A stretch of 64,000 nt of DNA, from the NCBI GenBank assembly GCA_951802425.1, contig OX637794.1, positions 4,030,001 to 4,094,000 on the forward strand. The letters are read 5' to 3'. Origin of the DNA: Clavaria fumosa (taxonomy: Eukaryota > Basidiomycota > Agaricomycetes > Agaricales > Clavariaceae). Shown here piece after piece: positions 46,660 through 57,601 of this stretch (its first letter is position 1; each line of letters opens with the position of its first letter). The position numbers and the translations under genes are program-made. The notes beneath the pieces were generated by a model that was given only the letters and a program-made list of their open reading frames with translations, was not told the origin of the DNA and searched no databases.

Positions 46660-47160
46660 TAGCGACTCAACGCCTTGACGCTGCGGTGTGTCAGGGCGTG
46701 TGGCCCTCGGTGGCCTCTCGACTCAACACCCTGATGCCACAGTGCGTCGGGGTGTATGGCCCTCAGTGGCCTTTCTCTTGTTTGGCTTTCTCTCGTTGAC
46801 ACTGCGGTGCGTTAGGCGACACGGCCCTCGGTGGCTTTCTCTTGTTGATGCTGTGGTGCATTAAGCGACACGGCCCTTGGTGGCTTTCTCTCGTTGACAC
46901 TGCGGTGCGTTAAGCGACATGGCCCTTGGTGGCTTTCTCTCATTGACGCTGCGGTGCGTTAAGCGACACAGCCCTTGGTGGCTTTCTCTCGTTGACGCTG
47001 TGGTGCGTTAAGCGACATGGCCCTCAGTGGCCTTTCTCTTGTTGACGCTGCGGTGCGTTAGGCGACACGGCCCTCGGTGGCTTTCTCAACACAACTTGGC
47101 TCTGCGGTGAGTCAGGGTGTGTGGCTCTCGGTGGCCTTCCTCACCAACTTGGTTGGTTCC
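46660..47160. repeat. Tandem repeat, about 49 bp, upstream of MARTKQ gene B
   Basis: At least six regular units of TTGACGCTGCGGTGCGTTAAG...GGCCCTTGGTGGCTTTCTC (repeat starts about every 49 bp from 46,800), preceded by longer diverged units. It is related to the 94-bp array upstream of gene A. Confidence 0.85.
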
Positions 47161-47453
47161 TACTACCCTTGGGTAGTGACACTCACAAGGTATGCACATC
47201 TCACCCTCCTCTCACTTACTGATTTTTGGACCAGCCCGATTCTATGCTTACTACCCATGCGGTCGGCCATTGAGATGGAGAGATTAGGACAAGGTAAGTG
47301 TACCACTTCAACATCCCCTTTTTACTTAAGCAATTTCAGGTGACTTTGCGATGTGCGACCCCAACACTCAACCACAGGTGTTGGCACCAACTACCAGTTT
47401 CTGCGTTTTCTCATCTTTTGTAGTTGTAGACATCATATTCATGTAAGGTTCAT

Positions 47454-47501
47454 GTGGTGGGGTGCTCCCAATGAGGGCCCGCATTGGGGGTTCCACACCA
47501 C
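47454..47501 (+). promoter_or_regulatory. Conserved hairpin upstream of MARTKQ gene B
   Basis: Outer arms GTGGTG (47454-47459) and CACCAC (47496-47501), inner arms CCCAA and TTGGG, loop TGAGGGCCCGCA. The core GGGTGC-CCCAATGAGGGCCC is shared with gene A, while the outer stem differs in sequence but still pairs. It lies 185 bp before the ATG, in the promoter or 5' UTR. Confidence 0.6.
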
Positions 47502-47686
47502 TGAGCTGCGTAGTTAGGATTTTTTGTTGAGTGAAAAAAAATGTCAATGAATTGCACTTCGTCTTTAAACTGACATCTATGCTGTGCGTTGTTTACCGCA
47601 TTCCGCATGATCTTTTAAGTCACGTGACGTGTTCGGCCAACACTTTGAGTCGTGACGCCTTGTCTGCCTTGTCCATTCACACAATC

Positions 47687-49380
47687 ATGGCTAGGACTAA
47701 GCAATCTGCTAAGAGGTCATCTCGTGCTCCTGCTATGAGAGCCACCCTGCCTAAGGACTATCCCAAGTCTGCTGATCCTGCACCAGCATGCAAGGATCCT
47801 GCTCTCGTTCTGGTAAGCACTGGTGTGTCTGTCCATTCTGATCGTGTTGATCAGGAGATCAGCCTACAGTTCATCCTGCAGACCCAGAGGCAAATGATGA
47901 GGTGAATGGACCCCCTTTGGATTTGCCATTGGATCTGACCTGACTGCCCCATAGTGGTGTTCTGGGTGTGGGAATGGCGGGCTATCTCTAAATTGCGATT
48001 ACTGTCCACGAACGATGTGTGACAGGTGCTTGAGTATCCCAGGGGGGCAGCACCTGGTTGCCCAGGCAAACACAAAGTTCATGTGTGTGAGTTGCCATAT
48101 CAGGTCTGACACTCGGAACGAGCCCTATCATGTATGGTTTTATTTTCATACCTTGTGCGGTAGGAACTAAAATTTTGAGCTCTTAGCCCCTTCACCATGA
48201 TGATCAACCCATCCCACAACTGTTTGGGTTAGTCAAGCCTGCCACACTCCGAGGACACTATGCACGCCAAAACACTGACTCAATCGCCCTTGTCAATATT
48301 CGCCTCAGCTCCATCACTGAAAGGGGTGATCCTTTCAAGTCTGTGGCGAACATGCTGAGTGGGTGGTACACCCCAGAATCAGAGGGAAAGGAATTCCTCG
48401 AATTAGAAGTCAAGCTGGATGCTATTCCATCGGACATCAAGTCGTTGCAGAAGCACCAGTCGATCTTGGCGAAATTTGTAAAACATATTCAACAGTAAGT
48501 CTTATTTTTTATTTATAAGTCAATTTCTGATGTTTATTACTATTCTCTTATTCAGAAAGAGAGTTACGTGTCTCCTTGTCTTTTTATACACGCATACCGA
48601 CCCAGACAGTGGCGATCCCCACTGCACCCCAGGCACAGCCCTTGAAATCGGAGTGGTAAGTCTTTCTTCACATGATTTTTGATATTAGTGATCTGGATAC
48701 ATTCATTTTTAGTTTCTAGAAGCGATTCTTGGGCCAGATCTCACATCGTTTGCCAAGGGTGCGCACTCGATGCTCATTATGGAGGTATGTGGGAGTATGT
48801 GGGAGACGGATGCGTCCCTCTTCGCAATGCAAAAGTTTGCAAAGGCGTAAGTGGCTTATTTTGAGTTTCTGCCTACTTTCTCACAACCAGCAGTCAGTAT
48901 TTCAACCACATCATCGGGTTTGGTCAACCGAACTTTTATCCACACTTGGCAACCTCATTTTTGCTGAAACTTGTCATCAAGAATTTCGTCGAGTGTTTTT
49001 CCATCATTCGAATTCTCCCCAAACTTTTGAAAGAGGAAGAGGGCCTCGGTGCCCATACATCAGTCAAGGTATTTTTACCATTCATTGGCCTCGAGTATGT
49101 TTGGTGGCACAAGAATCTCCGTCCGCTCGGGGACCTGATTTGGCCACAGTGCCCAGTCTGTCATGCTGTTCGTACACTGACAATTGGCACTGAGATGGCA
49201 AAGCCCGGTTTTTATTCTGTCTCTTGTTCATGTGGCTGGAAAGGGCAGAAAGCAGGCAAGAGTGGCTTGGAGATTACGAGTGGAGGAATTGCGGGCTGGG
49301 GGAAGCGCCTCCTGTACGGGACTCCTGCCAGCTTCTTGACCATCTGGAAGGCCTCCCAAGATTTTTACTACATGTTCTAG
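47687..49380 (+). CDS. MARTKQ (H3-tail-mimic) zinc-finger protein, gene B, seven exons, intact
   Basis: Exons 47687-47812, 47863-47901, 47955-48131, 48187-48494, 48556-48655, 48713-48846, 48894-49380; 456 aa with no stop. Residues 1-14 (MARTKQSAKRSSRA) mimic the histone H3 tail: ARTKQ is identical, A7 and S10 are kept, and Arg-Lys at 8-9 is swapped. Met-Ala ends are normally trimmed, which would expose ARTKQ. Residues 56-105 form a PHD/ADD-like zinc finger (CSGCGNGG...CDYC...CDRC...CVSCH). A middle domain has LYTHTDP (H230) and EVCGS (C276), spaced like the His-Cys pair of caspase/CHAT peptidases (inference). A C-terminal ribbon has C381xxC384 and C406xC408. It is followed 330 bp later by the KDZ transposase on the same strand. 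Function unknown. Confidence 0.75.
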
Positions 49381-49710
49381 GAATTTCTTGCCTTGTACAA
49401 ATAATTTCTACATTGTGAAATCATACTTCTGCTTCATGAATCATTTTTTCTGTCATGTGAACTGTTGTAGTTCAATCATGCATTCGACAGCAGTGACCAA
49501 GTTTTTCACATGTTATGTATGAAAAACTATGATCATTTTATATTTATCTACACTGTTGCTCAGAGTAACAACAAGCTGTTGAGACTTCATGACACAATGT
49601 GAATCTAGTGGCGAGCTTCAGGACAAAGGCTGCATGTGATGAGGCTTCGTTGGTCACGTTCCTGTCTCACCTCATGTGATCATGTGACTTTGTTTAATGT
49701 GAAACCAACC

Positions 49711-52700
49711 ATGCGTGCAGTCATTCGCAAGAAAGGAGCAACACGAGCCATAGAGAGGGTTTTTGAGGTTAAGGAGAGGACAAGGGGCAGGAAGGTGGTA
49801 GGGAGAGATCAGCCAGTATTCCAAGAAAGGAGGGCTGTATCTCAATCACCATCAAAGAAACAAGGCAGAGAGATAAGTCCTGAAGCCTTGGCTTCAATGA
49901 CTTTGGAATTTGAGACACCAAAAAGTCCTACTCCCAAACGTTTGCGGAAGGGAAAGGTGTGCAAACCAAACACACTGTATGACCATATGTCTTACTCAAA
50001 ATTATTTAGACTCAAAATGACTTCCTGCGAGAGTGGAAAGAGGATGTGTGCAGTCTTCACCTCTCTGCAATAGTTGGACTTGAGGCTCTCCCACATGACT
50101 CTAGTTGTGTGGTTTGTGGTGGACCATTAGCCTTATTTCGTTGTCTTGACTGTTGCCAGGGCCAACAAGTTCTTTGTCACAACTGTTGCCTGGTACAACA
50201 TCAACATCTTCCTTTCCATCGTATACGGAGATGGACAGGGAAGTTCTTTGAAAGAGAGGACCTGGGAAATTTAGGACTCCTTATTCACCTTGGACATGAT
50301 GGGAAACCTTGCCCAACACTCTTTGCCAGTTCTGTTCACACCCCTGGGGATGACATCTGGGAGGATGATCTTGTTCAAGAGGGAGAATCAGAAGGGGACA
50401 TACAACCAGATGTTGAGGATGGTGCATTTCAGAGGGGAAAAAGCATGGTGTTTGTGACTACCTCAGGAATCTACAAGCGTCAAGTGCAATGGTGTAATTG
50501 TGAAGATGCCCTACCAGCACACATGCAGCTGCTTTGTATGCGATTTTTCCCATCTACCCTCAAGAGGCCCTCCACAGCGTTTACCTTCAATGTCCTTGAT
50601 CAGTTTCATATTGAAACTTTGGAGTGCCACACATCAGCTCGTAATTTCTACACCAAGCTGCAGAGAATAACATACAACAGGCTTCCTTCACTTGTTCCAG
50701 TATGTATATCACACATGGAAAGTCTCTTTGAAAAATTATTGATTATCTTTTTCCAGGATCGTTACCGAGAACTCATGAGGGTATCAAGGGAGTGGAGGTA
50801 CCTCAAGTCCTTGAAGCGGACAGGCATTGCACATAACCCCAACCAGATGCAAAAACCTGGAGATTTGGCACTCTTTTGTCCCAGTTATCCTCAACCTGGA
50901 ATAAATGTCTCAGAGCATGAAGTCAAACATGCAGAAGACCTGTAAGTAATTTCACATCTTGTGAAGATGTTCAGAGTAACAGGAGCATATAGATCCATCT
51001 ATGAACCATCAATTGTTGCAGATGGCAATTTCAAACTGGAAAATGTTGTAACTAAGAAGCCAGAGGAGGATGTCTATCTCAGTGATGGACGAGGTTATAT
51101 GGTTGAAGATGCAGTATATCAGGAACATATTAAGGCATCTATTGAGATAAAACAGGTCCAAATTTCCTGCATTATTTCCTCTATAGTTATTGACAATTCA
51201 CTTTCAGAAGTCTAAATGTCACAACCACCGTGCAATAACCCAAGCAAATGGACACAGTGGATTGCAAAGAAACCATTTACGTGCTACTGGAGTGGCTGCA
51301 TCTGCATGTGGACGCCATGGCTGTTTCTATCCTCATAGTGTAGTGGATCTCCAAAAAGGAGAGAGGTGTGTGGGGAATGCCATTGAATTCTGTTCTCCCA
51401 ATTGACATTGCCAAAGACAGATGAACATTGACTATTCTTTCTGTCAGGCTCTTAAGCAAGTCTTACTTGCCAAGAGAGTCATTTTTGTATATGATGTTGG
51501 ATGTGAGTGGCACATCAATTTTCAGCAGCGAGTTGATGCCAGTGGGCACTTGTATGTGCGGGAGGATCTTGAAGTGATAACTGCAGTTGGAAAATTCCAC
51601 TTAGGTGCTCACATCCAAAAATGTTTTGCACAGTTCTCTTTGAACTTTGTGCAAGGTGTGGGGCAGTTGGATGGGGAAGTATTGGAAAGCCTTTGGTCAT
51701 CACTTAATAAGGCAGCAAGCCATACAAGGGGCATGTCTCAACCACATCGGCAGGAGATACTGGACAGCTACATGCAGGATTCCAATTGGAAGAAAATGTC
51801 TAGAGCATGTAAGCAAATCCCCATATTCTCACATGTGTCTTTGCTGATGACTTGGCACAGCACAATCTATTGTCACCAAGTTAAAAAAAGCAATGACTGA
51901 AAGAGAGGACAAGAAGTTAGCCCTGGATGAGTTGACGAAACGGCTTGAACCAACATGGGTATTAGAATGGAAGGACCTAGAGGAGAAGGCAATGACTCAA
52001 TGGGGAGATGCTCTTTCAGTGTATGATGTCACAAATGTGAAAGGCCAGTACTTGGAAAACATATCTATAGTTGCTATATTGCCTGGCTAATGGCATACAC
52101 TTTTACACAGAACCAGGTTGTGCTGAGGTTCTACTGGAGCTTTCTCAAAAACATCGTGCTGCTGGAAATCTATCTGGCATATCTAATCTCTTGGCTCTAG
52201 GATTGAGCATAGAAGCCACTCAGTGAGTCATATTGCAAAGTTCCATTGCCTGTCATTCACAACAAAATAGGGCGTCTTTGGTTGCCTATACACAGTCTTT
52301 GAGGCAACCCTCACTCTCTGATAAAAAGGAGTTGGAGGAAAAGCGAAGGCGCCTCCAGATTGAGATCAGCAAATATGAGAAGAAATGGGCCACTTTATCT
52401 CTCTTTGAAGAAGCCATTGAACTGCAGGCAAACCATTCATCTCAGCTCGATGAAGAAGTCAGTGTCGATGTTGCTGCTTCTGATGATGAGGAAGATGTAG
52501 TAGTACAGCCCGAGGCTGTGACACTATTTCTGCCCTCTAATTTGTCCAAAGAAGTTCGGCAATTACATAACTTGGATGAGATGGGGAACTGGGAGGCAAA
52601 GCTTCGCATAGGGCAGATGAATGATGCTTTACGGCAGCTCAGGATTGCTTTGGGTGAGAAGTCTATGATATATAGGGCAAATGTAAGTTTTAGCTCTGCT

Positions 52701-53325
52701 GTCATTGACGATCTAACTGCCATTAGGTCCGAAATGCTCGCAGCCAGAAAACTTCAACACGAGCATGGAGCCAGGTGAAGCAGATGGAGTCAAGAGTCCA
52801 GCAGGCAGTACAAGATTACACGCGGGCTAAGTCTGCTTTATGCAGATTGGGTGTTACAGAGCCAACATTCAATGACATCACCAAGGAAGACTTGAAGATG
52901 CCAGGTGATATCATAGAAGAAAATAGGTTTGGACAGCAATCAGACAAACTACCATGGTTTTGGAGATTGGATGTCAATGTGGAAGGAGAGCAGAGTGAGC
53001 AAATGAAGGAATGTAAGTGACAAATCATTAATATGCATGAAATGTCTGGCAACTTTGATTAGTCTACAGAGTCAACTGGTTGAGAGCAAGTGCACGATTT
53101 CAGAGATGGGATGAGGAAGTCAACTTGCTAAAACATGAGATGCAATGGACAGTAGCCTTCTTCAGGCATAGGAAAGAGGAGTGGATGAGACTGGGAGAGA
53201 TGGAAGAGGGAAAGAGTGGTTTGACATGCTACGCATTCAGGCAGGCAAATGTATGGGAGCAATTTGAGCAAGAAGCAGAGGATTTATGTGATAAGGCAAC
53301 CACTATGGTTAGTGGAGGAGGCTAG
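49711..53325 (+). CDS. KDZ-family transposase with CxC2-type cysteine cluster, eleven exons
   Basis: Exons 49711-49956, 50010-50699, 50757-50941, 50993-51155, 51208-51365, 51417-51808, 51861-52043, 52111-52222, 52271-52682, 52727-53012, 53063-53325: exactly 1,030 codons with stop. One intron (52044-52110) appears to use a GC donor; the others are GT-AG. The N-terminus is basic (residues 1-82). A cysteine cluster CVVCGGPLALFRCLDCC...CHNCC spans about 115-142. The RNase H-like core follows: VADGNF, the YD pair at 506-507 (VYDVGCEWH), HLGAH at 542-546 and GEVLE at 568-571. C-terminal coiled-coil (EEKRRRLQIEI) and RSQKTSTRAW match the family. It would cut and paste the surrounding 22-kb element. 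It is apparently intact in a strongly decayed neighbourhood. Confidence 0.88.
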
Positions 53326-53379
53326 ATTTTCTCATACCTGTTCAGTCTAGCAGATCAAGGGTGAATGAATTTGCTCAGG

Positions 53380-55688
53380 ATTATTCTGGCATTGTCTGGC
53401 ATGCTTAATGGCTCATGAAAGTTCTGGAGCCATGCCTAATGGCTGATGAATATTCTGCCATTGTCTGGCGGAGCTGGGCGAGATGGCTAACAAATATTCT
53501 GGTATAGTCTGGTGGAGCCATGTTTAATGGCTGATGAATATTCTGGCAATGTCCGGCGGAGCTATGCCAAATGGTGGCTGAATATTCTAGCATAGTCCGG
53601 CGGAGCTATGCTCAATGGTTGATGAATATTCTTGCAATGTTCGGCGGAGCTATGCCAAATGGTGGCTGAATATTCTAGCATAGTCCGGCGGAGCTAGTTG
53701 TAATGGCTAACAAATATTCTGGCAATGTACGGTGGAGCTATGCCAAATGGTGGCTGAATATTCTAGCATAGTCTGGCAGAGCTGGTCATAATGGCTAACA
53801 AATATTCTAGCATAGTCCGGCGGGGCTATGCCAAATGGTGGCTGAATATTCTAGCATAGTCCGGCAGAGCTAGTCATAATGGCTAACAAATATTCTGGCA
53901 ATGTACAGTGGAGCTATGCCAAATGGTGGCTGAATATTCTAGCATAGTCTGGCGGAGCTGGTCATAATGGCTAACAAATATTCTAGCATAGTCCGGCGGG
54001 GCTATGCCAAATGGTGGCAGAATATTCTAGCATAGTCCGGCAGAGCTATGCTCAATGGTTGATGAATATTCTCGCAATGTTCGGCGGAGCTATGCCGAAT
54101 AGTTGCAGAATATTCTAGCATAGTCCAGCAGAGCTAGTCATAATGGCTAAGAAATATTCTGGCAATGTACGGCAGAGCTATGCCAAATGGTGGCTGAATA
54201 TTCTAGCATAGTCCAGTGGAGCTGGTTGTAATGGCTAACAAATATTCTAGCATAGTCCAGTGGGGCTATGCCAAATGGTGGCAGAATATTCTAGCATAGT
54301 CCGGCAGAGCTATGCTCAATGGTTGATGGATATTCTCGCAATGTTCGGCAGAGCTATGCCAAATGGTGGCTGAATATTCTGGCATAGTCCAGCGGAGCTG
54401 GTTGTAATGGCTAACAAATATTCTGGCAATGTCCGGCAGAGCTATGCCAAATGGTGGCTGAATATTCTAGCATAGTCCGGCAGAGCTATGCTCAATGGTT
54501 GATGGATATTCTCGCAATGTTCGGCGGAGCTATGCCAAATGGTGGCTGAATATTCTAGCATAGTCCAGCGGAGCTAGTCGTAATGGCTAACAAATATTCT
54601 GGCAATGTACGGCGGAGCTATGCCAAATGGTGGCTGAATATTCTAGCATAGTCCGGTGGAGCTATGCTCAATGGTTGATGAATATTCTCGCAATGTTCGG
54701 CGGAGCTATGCCAAATGGTGGCTGAATATTCTAGCATAGTCCGGCGGAGCTAGTCATAATGGCTAACAAATATTCTGGCAATGTACGGTGGAGCTATGCC
54801 AAATGGTGGCTGAATATTCTAGCATAGTCTGGCGGAGCTGGTCATAATGGCTAACAAATATTCTAGCATAGTCTGGCGGGGCTATGCCAAATGGTGGCAG
54901 AATATTCTAGCATAGTCCGGCAGAGCTATGCTCAATGGTTGATGAATATTCTCGCAATGTTCGGCGGAGCTATGCCGAATAGTTGCAGAATATGCTAGCA
55001 TAGTCCAGCAGAGCTAGTCATAATGGCTAAGAAATATTCTGGCAATGTACGGCGGAGCTATGCCAAATGGTGGCTGAATATTCTAGCATAGTCCGGCGGA
55101 GCTGGTTGTAATGGCTAACAAATATTCTAGCATAGTCCAGTGGGGCTATGCCAAATGGTGGCAGAATATTCAAGCATAGTCCGGCAGAGCTATGCTCAAT
55201 GGTTGATGGATATTCTCGCAATGTTCGGCAGAGCTATGCCAAATGGTGGCTGAATATTCTGGCATAGTCCAGCAGAGCTGGTTGTAATGGCTAACAAATA
55301 TTCTGGCAATGTCCGGCAGAGCTATGCCAAATGGTGGCTGAATATTCTAGCATAGTCCGGCGGAGCTGGTCATAATGGCTAACAAATATTCTAGCATAGT
55401 CCGGCGGGGCTATGCTCAATGGTTGATGAATATTCTCGCAATGTTCGGTGGAGCTATTCCAAATGGTGGCTGAATATTCTAGCATAGTCCGGCGGAGCTG
55501 GTTGTAATGGCTAACAAATATTCTGGCAATGTCCGGCGGAGCCATGCTAAATGGTGGTTGAATATTCTGGCATGGTCTGGCGGAGCTATGCCTAATGGTT
55601 GATGAATATTCTCGCATTGTTCGGCAGAGCTTGTTGTGATGGCTAATGAATATTTTTGCATTGTCTGGTGGAGCTGAGCCCATGCATA
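53380..55688 (-). repeat. Right GAATATTC satellite, about 44-bp units with an 880-bp higher-order repeat
   Basis: About 50 units such as GAATATTCTAGCATAGTCC + GGCGGAGCTATGCC. A distinctive unit (TATGCCGAATAGTTGCAG) occurs at 54091 and 54971, with matching flanks, giving a roughly 880-bp higher-order period (20 units), evidence of recent segmental duplication. The array is inverted relative to the left one. Some minus-strand frames are open by repeat structure only. Confidence 0.92.
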
Positions 55689-55689
55689 T

Positions 55690-56415
55690 TGTCACGCCCG
55701 TGCCAACCGGAGTATTCTCCGGCCTTCTCCGGCCTTCTCCGGCGGTCTCCGGGCTCTCGGACCTATGTCCAGAGCGCCGGACTTCACTTGCGCGACGTAG
55801 CGCAGGATCAGGAAGTGTGCCTGAAGGGCCACCAACTGATGTCCGCACTAGTTGCTGTTGCCTCGGGCAACCAGGAACTGGTCCTGCCCCGGACCCGTCG
55901 CCCGGACAATTTGATGGACTCCCGGAAACGCCTGTACATCATAGTTAGTAGTTTAACCTTTGTCCCGATCAGATTCTGTCTCTGTCTCGTAGTCCCGTAG
56001 TTTAGTTTATTTCCTGACTCCTGGACATTACTCCGTAGCTACAAACTGATTCCGTAGTCGTACCGGAGTTATCTCCGTTGCTAGCATCGCCCCGGACTTT
56101 TGTATAAGTACTCGTAGATTACGGCCTTGTCCAGCCAGTCTGATTATCAACCCCGCCTACTCGCACTCTACTCCGCATTGCCTGAAACCCATCTCCCGAC
56201 TTCTCCCGAAATCCGAGACACTGATCCGCAGAGGGCGTCGTTTCAATACGTTCGCCAAGTCTCGTCCGAACCCAAATCCAACTCCGTCCAAACTCCGGTT
56301 TGCTCCGCCGCACCCGGACCTTGTTACTCTCGCCCAGACTTTATTGTTCCCCACCGGACTTTGTTATTTCCGCCCGGACTTTACTCCGCCCAACCCCCGC
56401 AACATAGACGTAACA
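55690..56415 (+). repeat. 5' LTR of element 5
   Basis: 726 bp from TGTCACGCCCGTGCC to GACGTAACA. TATAAGTA lies at 56102-56109, and CAGTCTGATTAT at 56136-56147 is complementary to the primer site. Tandem CCGGCCTTCT occurs near the start. Confidence 0.93.
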
Positions 56416-56417
56416 GT

Positions 56418-56429
56418 ATAATCAGACTG
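56418..56429 (+). other. Self-primer binding site of element 5
   Basis: ATAATCAGACTG, two bases after the LTR, is the exact reverse complement of CAGTCTGATTAT in the LTR, which lies about 30 bp after the TATA box where transcription should start. Confidence 0.72.
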
Positions 56430-56446
56430 ACCACTCTGCAATCATA

Positions 56447-57601
56447 ATGTCCGAACCTCCCCGACGCAGTGGCCGCTTGCGCCCAAGCGCCAAGCCGACG
56501 ACCCCTGGTGGGTCCGACCTCGGAAAACTAATCAACCCGACCCTTCCTGGCGAGGGGGATGAACCAACCGTACCCGCTCCACGCGAAACCCGATCCCGAT
56601 CTCCTCCGGCTGAACAGCCCGACTCCCCGTTATCCGAACCCGACCCCGAAGCCCCGAACCTCGCGGATGCGATCCGCGCCTTGGCCGCATCCACCAAGGA
56701 ACGAGGTTCCCCGTCTTCCCGCGTCAAGGAACCGGAACCGTTCAACAGTTCCAACTCCAAGAAACTCCGTAGTTTCTTGGTTCAATGCGAATTGAACTTC
56801 CGAGACCGCCCGAAGACTTTCAGCAAGGACTCGGTAAAGATAAATTTTGCCATCTCCTTCCTGCAGGGGACCGCTCTCGAGTGGTTCGAACCCGCTCTCC
56901 TAGGCGAAGCCCCGGATGCCGACTGGATTTCCGACTGGAATCTATACGTGCAGGAACTCCGGGATAACTTCGGACCACACAATCCCGTCGGAGATGCGGA
57001 GGCCGAACTCGACCGCCTCCACATGAAGGACTCCCAACAGATCACGACGTACAATGTCGAGTTTAACCGGATAGCTGCGTGGCTCCGGTGGGACGAAGCT
57101 GCGCTCCGGCACAACTATTACCGCAGACTCCCGAACCGCCTCAAGGACGAGATTTCCCGAGTCGGGAAACCGACTTCCCTTCCTGTCTTGCGCAAACTCT
57201 GCCAGGACATCGACGCGCGATACTGGGAACGTCAAGGCGAACGTTCCCGCGATGCACCCGCCAAATCCGACAACAAGCCCCGCCAAGCAAATAACTCCGG
57301 ACAATCATCCGCAGGAAACAAACCCGCCAACAACTCCGGAGCAGCATCAAACGCCTCCGGATCCGCACGAAAGACCGATCCCCCGAAGGATAATAAGATC
57401 GGCAAAGATGGAAAGCTAACTCCTGAGGAACGGAAACGCCGCTTCGACAACAACCTCTGCCTCGTTTGCGGAGGAACCGGACATGTTGCGAAGGACTGCC
57501 CGAAGTCCCGGAACACGCAGGGCAAGAAAGCCCGAACCGTCACGACCTCCAACACAGTTCCGGAGGTTAAGGCTGTGGCTGCTCGGGCAAAAAACTCCTG
57601 A
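56447..57601 (+). CDS. Gag of element 5
   Basis: 384 aa from MSEPPRRSGRLR. N-terminal third is proline- and charge-rich and disordered; the capsid-like Retrotrans_gag region follows (FLQGTALEWFEPAL, residues about 145-160); a linker rich in Asn, Gly and Ser; then a CCHC zinc knuckle CLVCGGTGHVAKDC near 338-351 that binds RNA. No stop is present, so Gag should be made. Its last codons contain the slippery site into pol. Confidence 0.92.
   Translation: MSEPPRRSGRLRPSAKPTTPGGSDLGKLINPTLPGEGDEPTVPAPRETRSRSPPAEQPDSPLSEPDPEAPNLADAIRALAASTKERGSPSSRVKEPEPFNSSNSKKLRSFLVQCELNFRDRPKTFSKDSVKINFAISFLQGTALEWFEPALLGEAPDADWISDWNLYVQELRDNFGPHNPVGDAEAELDRLHMKDSQQITTYNVEFNRIAAWLRWDEAALRHNYYRRLPNRLKDEISRVGKPTSLPVLRKLCQDIDARYWERQGERSRDAPAKSDNKPRQANNSGQSSAGNKPANNSGAASNASGSARKTDPPKDNKIGKDGKLTPEERKRRFDNNLCLVCGGTGHVAKDCPKSRNTQGKKARTVTTSNTVPEVKAVAARAKNS
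57589..57595 (+). promoter_or_regulatory. Programmed -1 ribosomal frameshift site (A AAA AAC)
   Basis: In the Gag frame the codons are GCA AAA AAC TCC TGA, giving a canonical X XXY YYZ heptamer four codon-positions before the Gag stop (57599-57601). The pol frame is -1 relative to gag and is open across this point (AAA CTC CTG AGC). I did not work out a downstream stem-loop. Confidence 0.8.

Noticed and set aside
41690..55688. The regular repeats looked at first like a CRISPR array
   Set aside because: The genome is eukaryotic, there are no unique spacers between identical repeats, and units vary gradually as in satellites.
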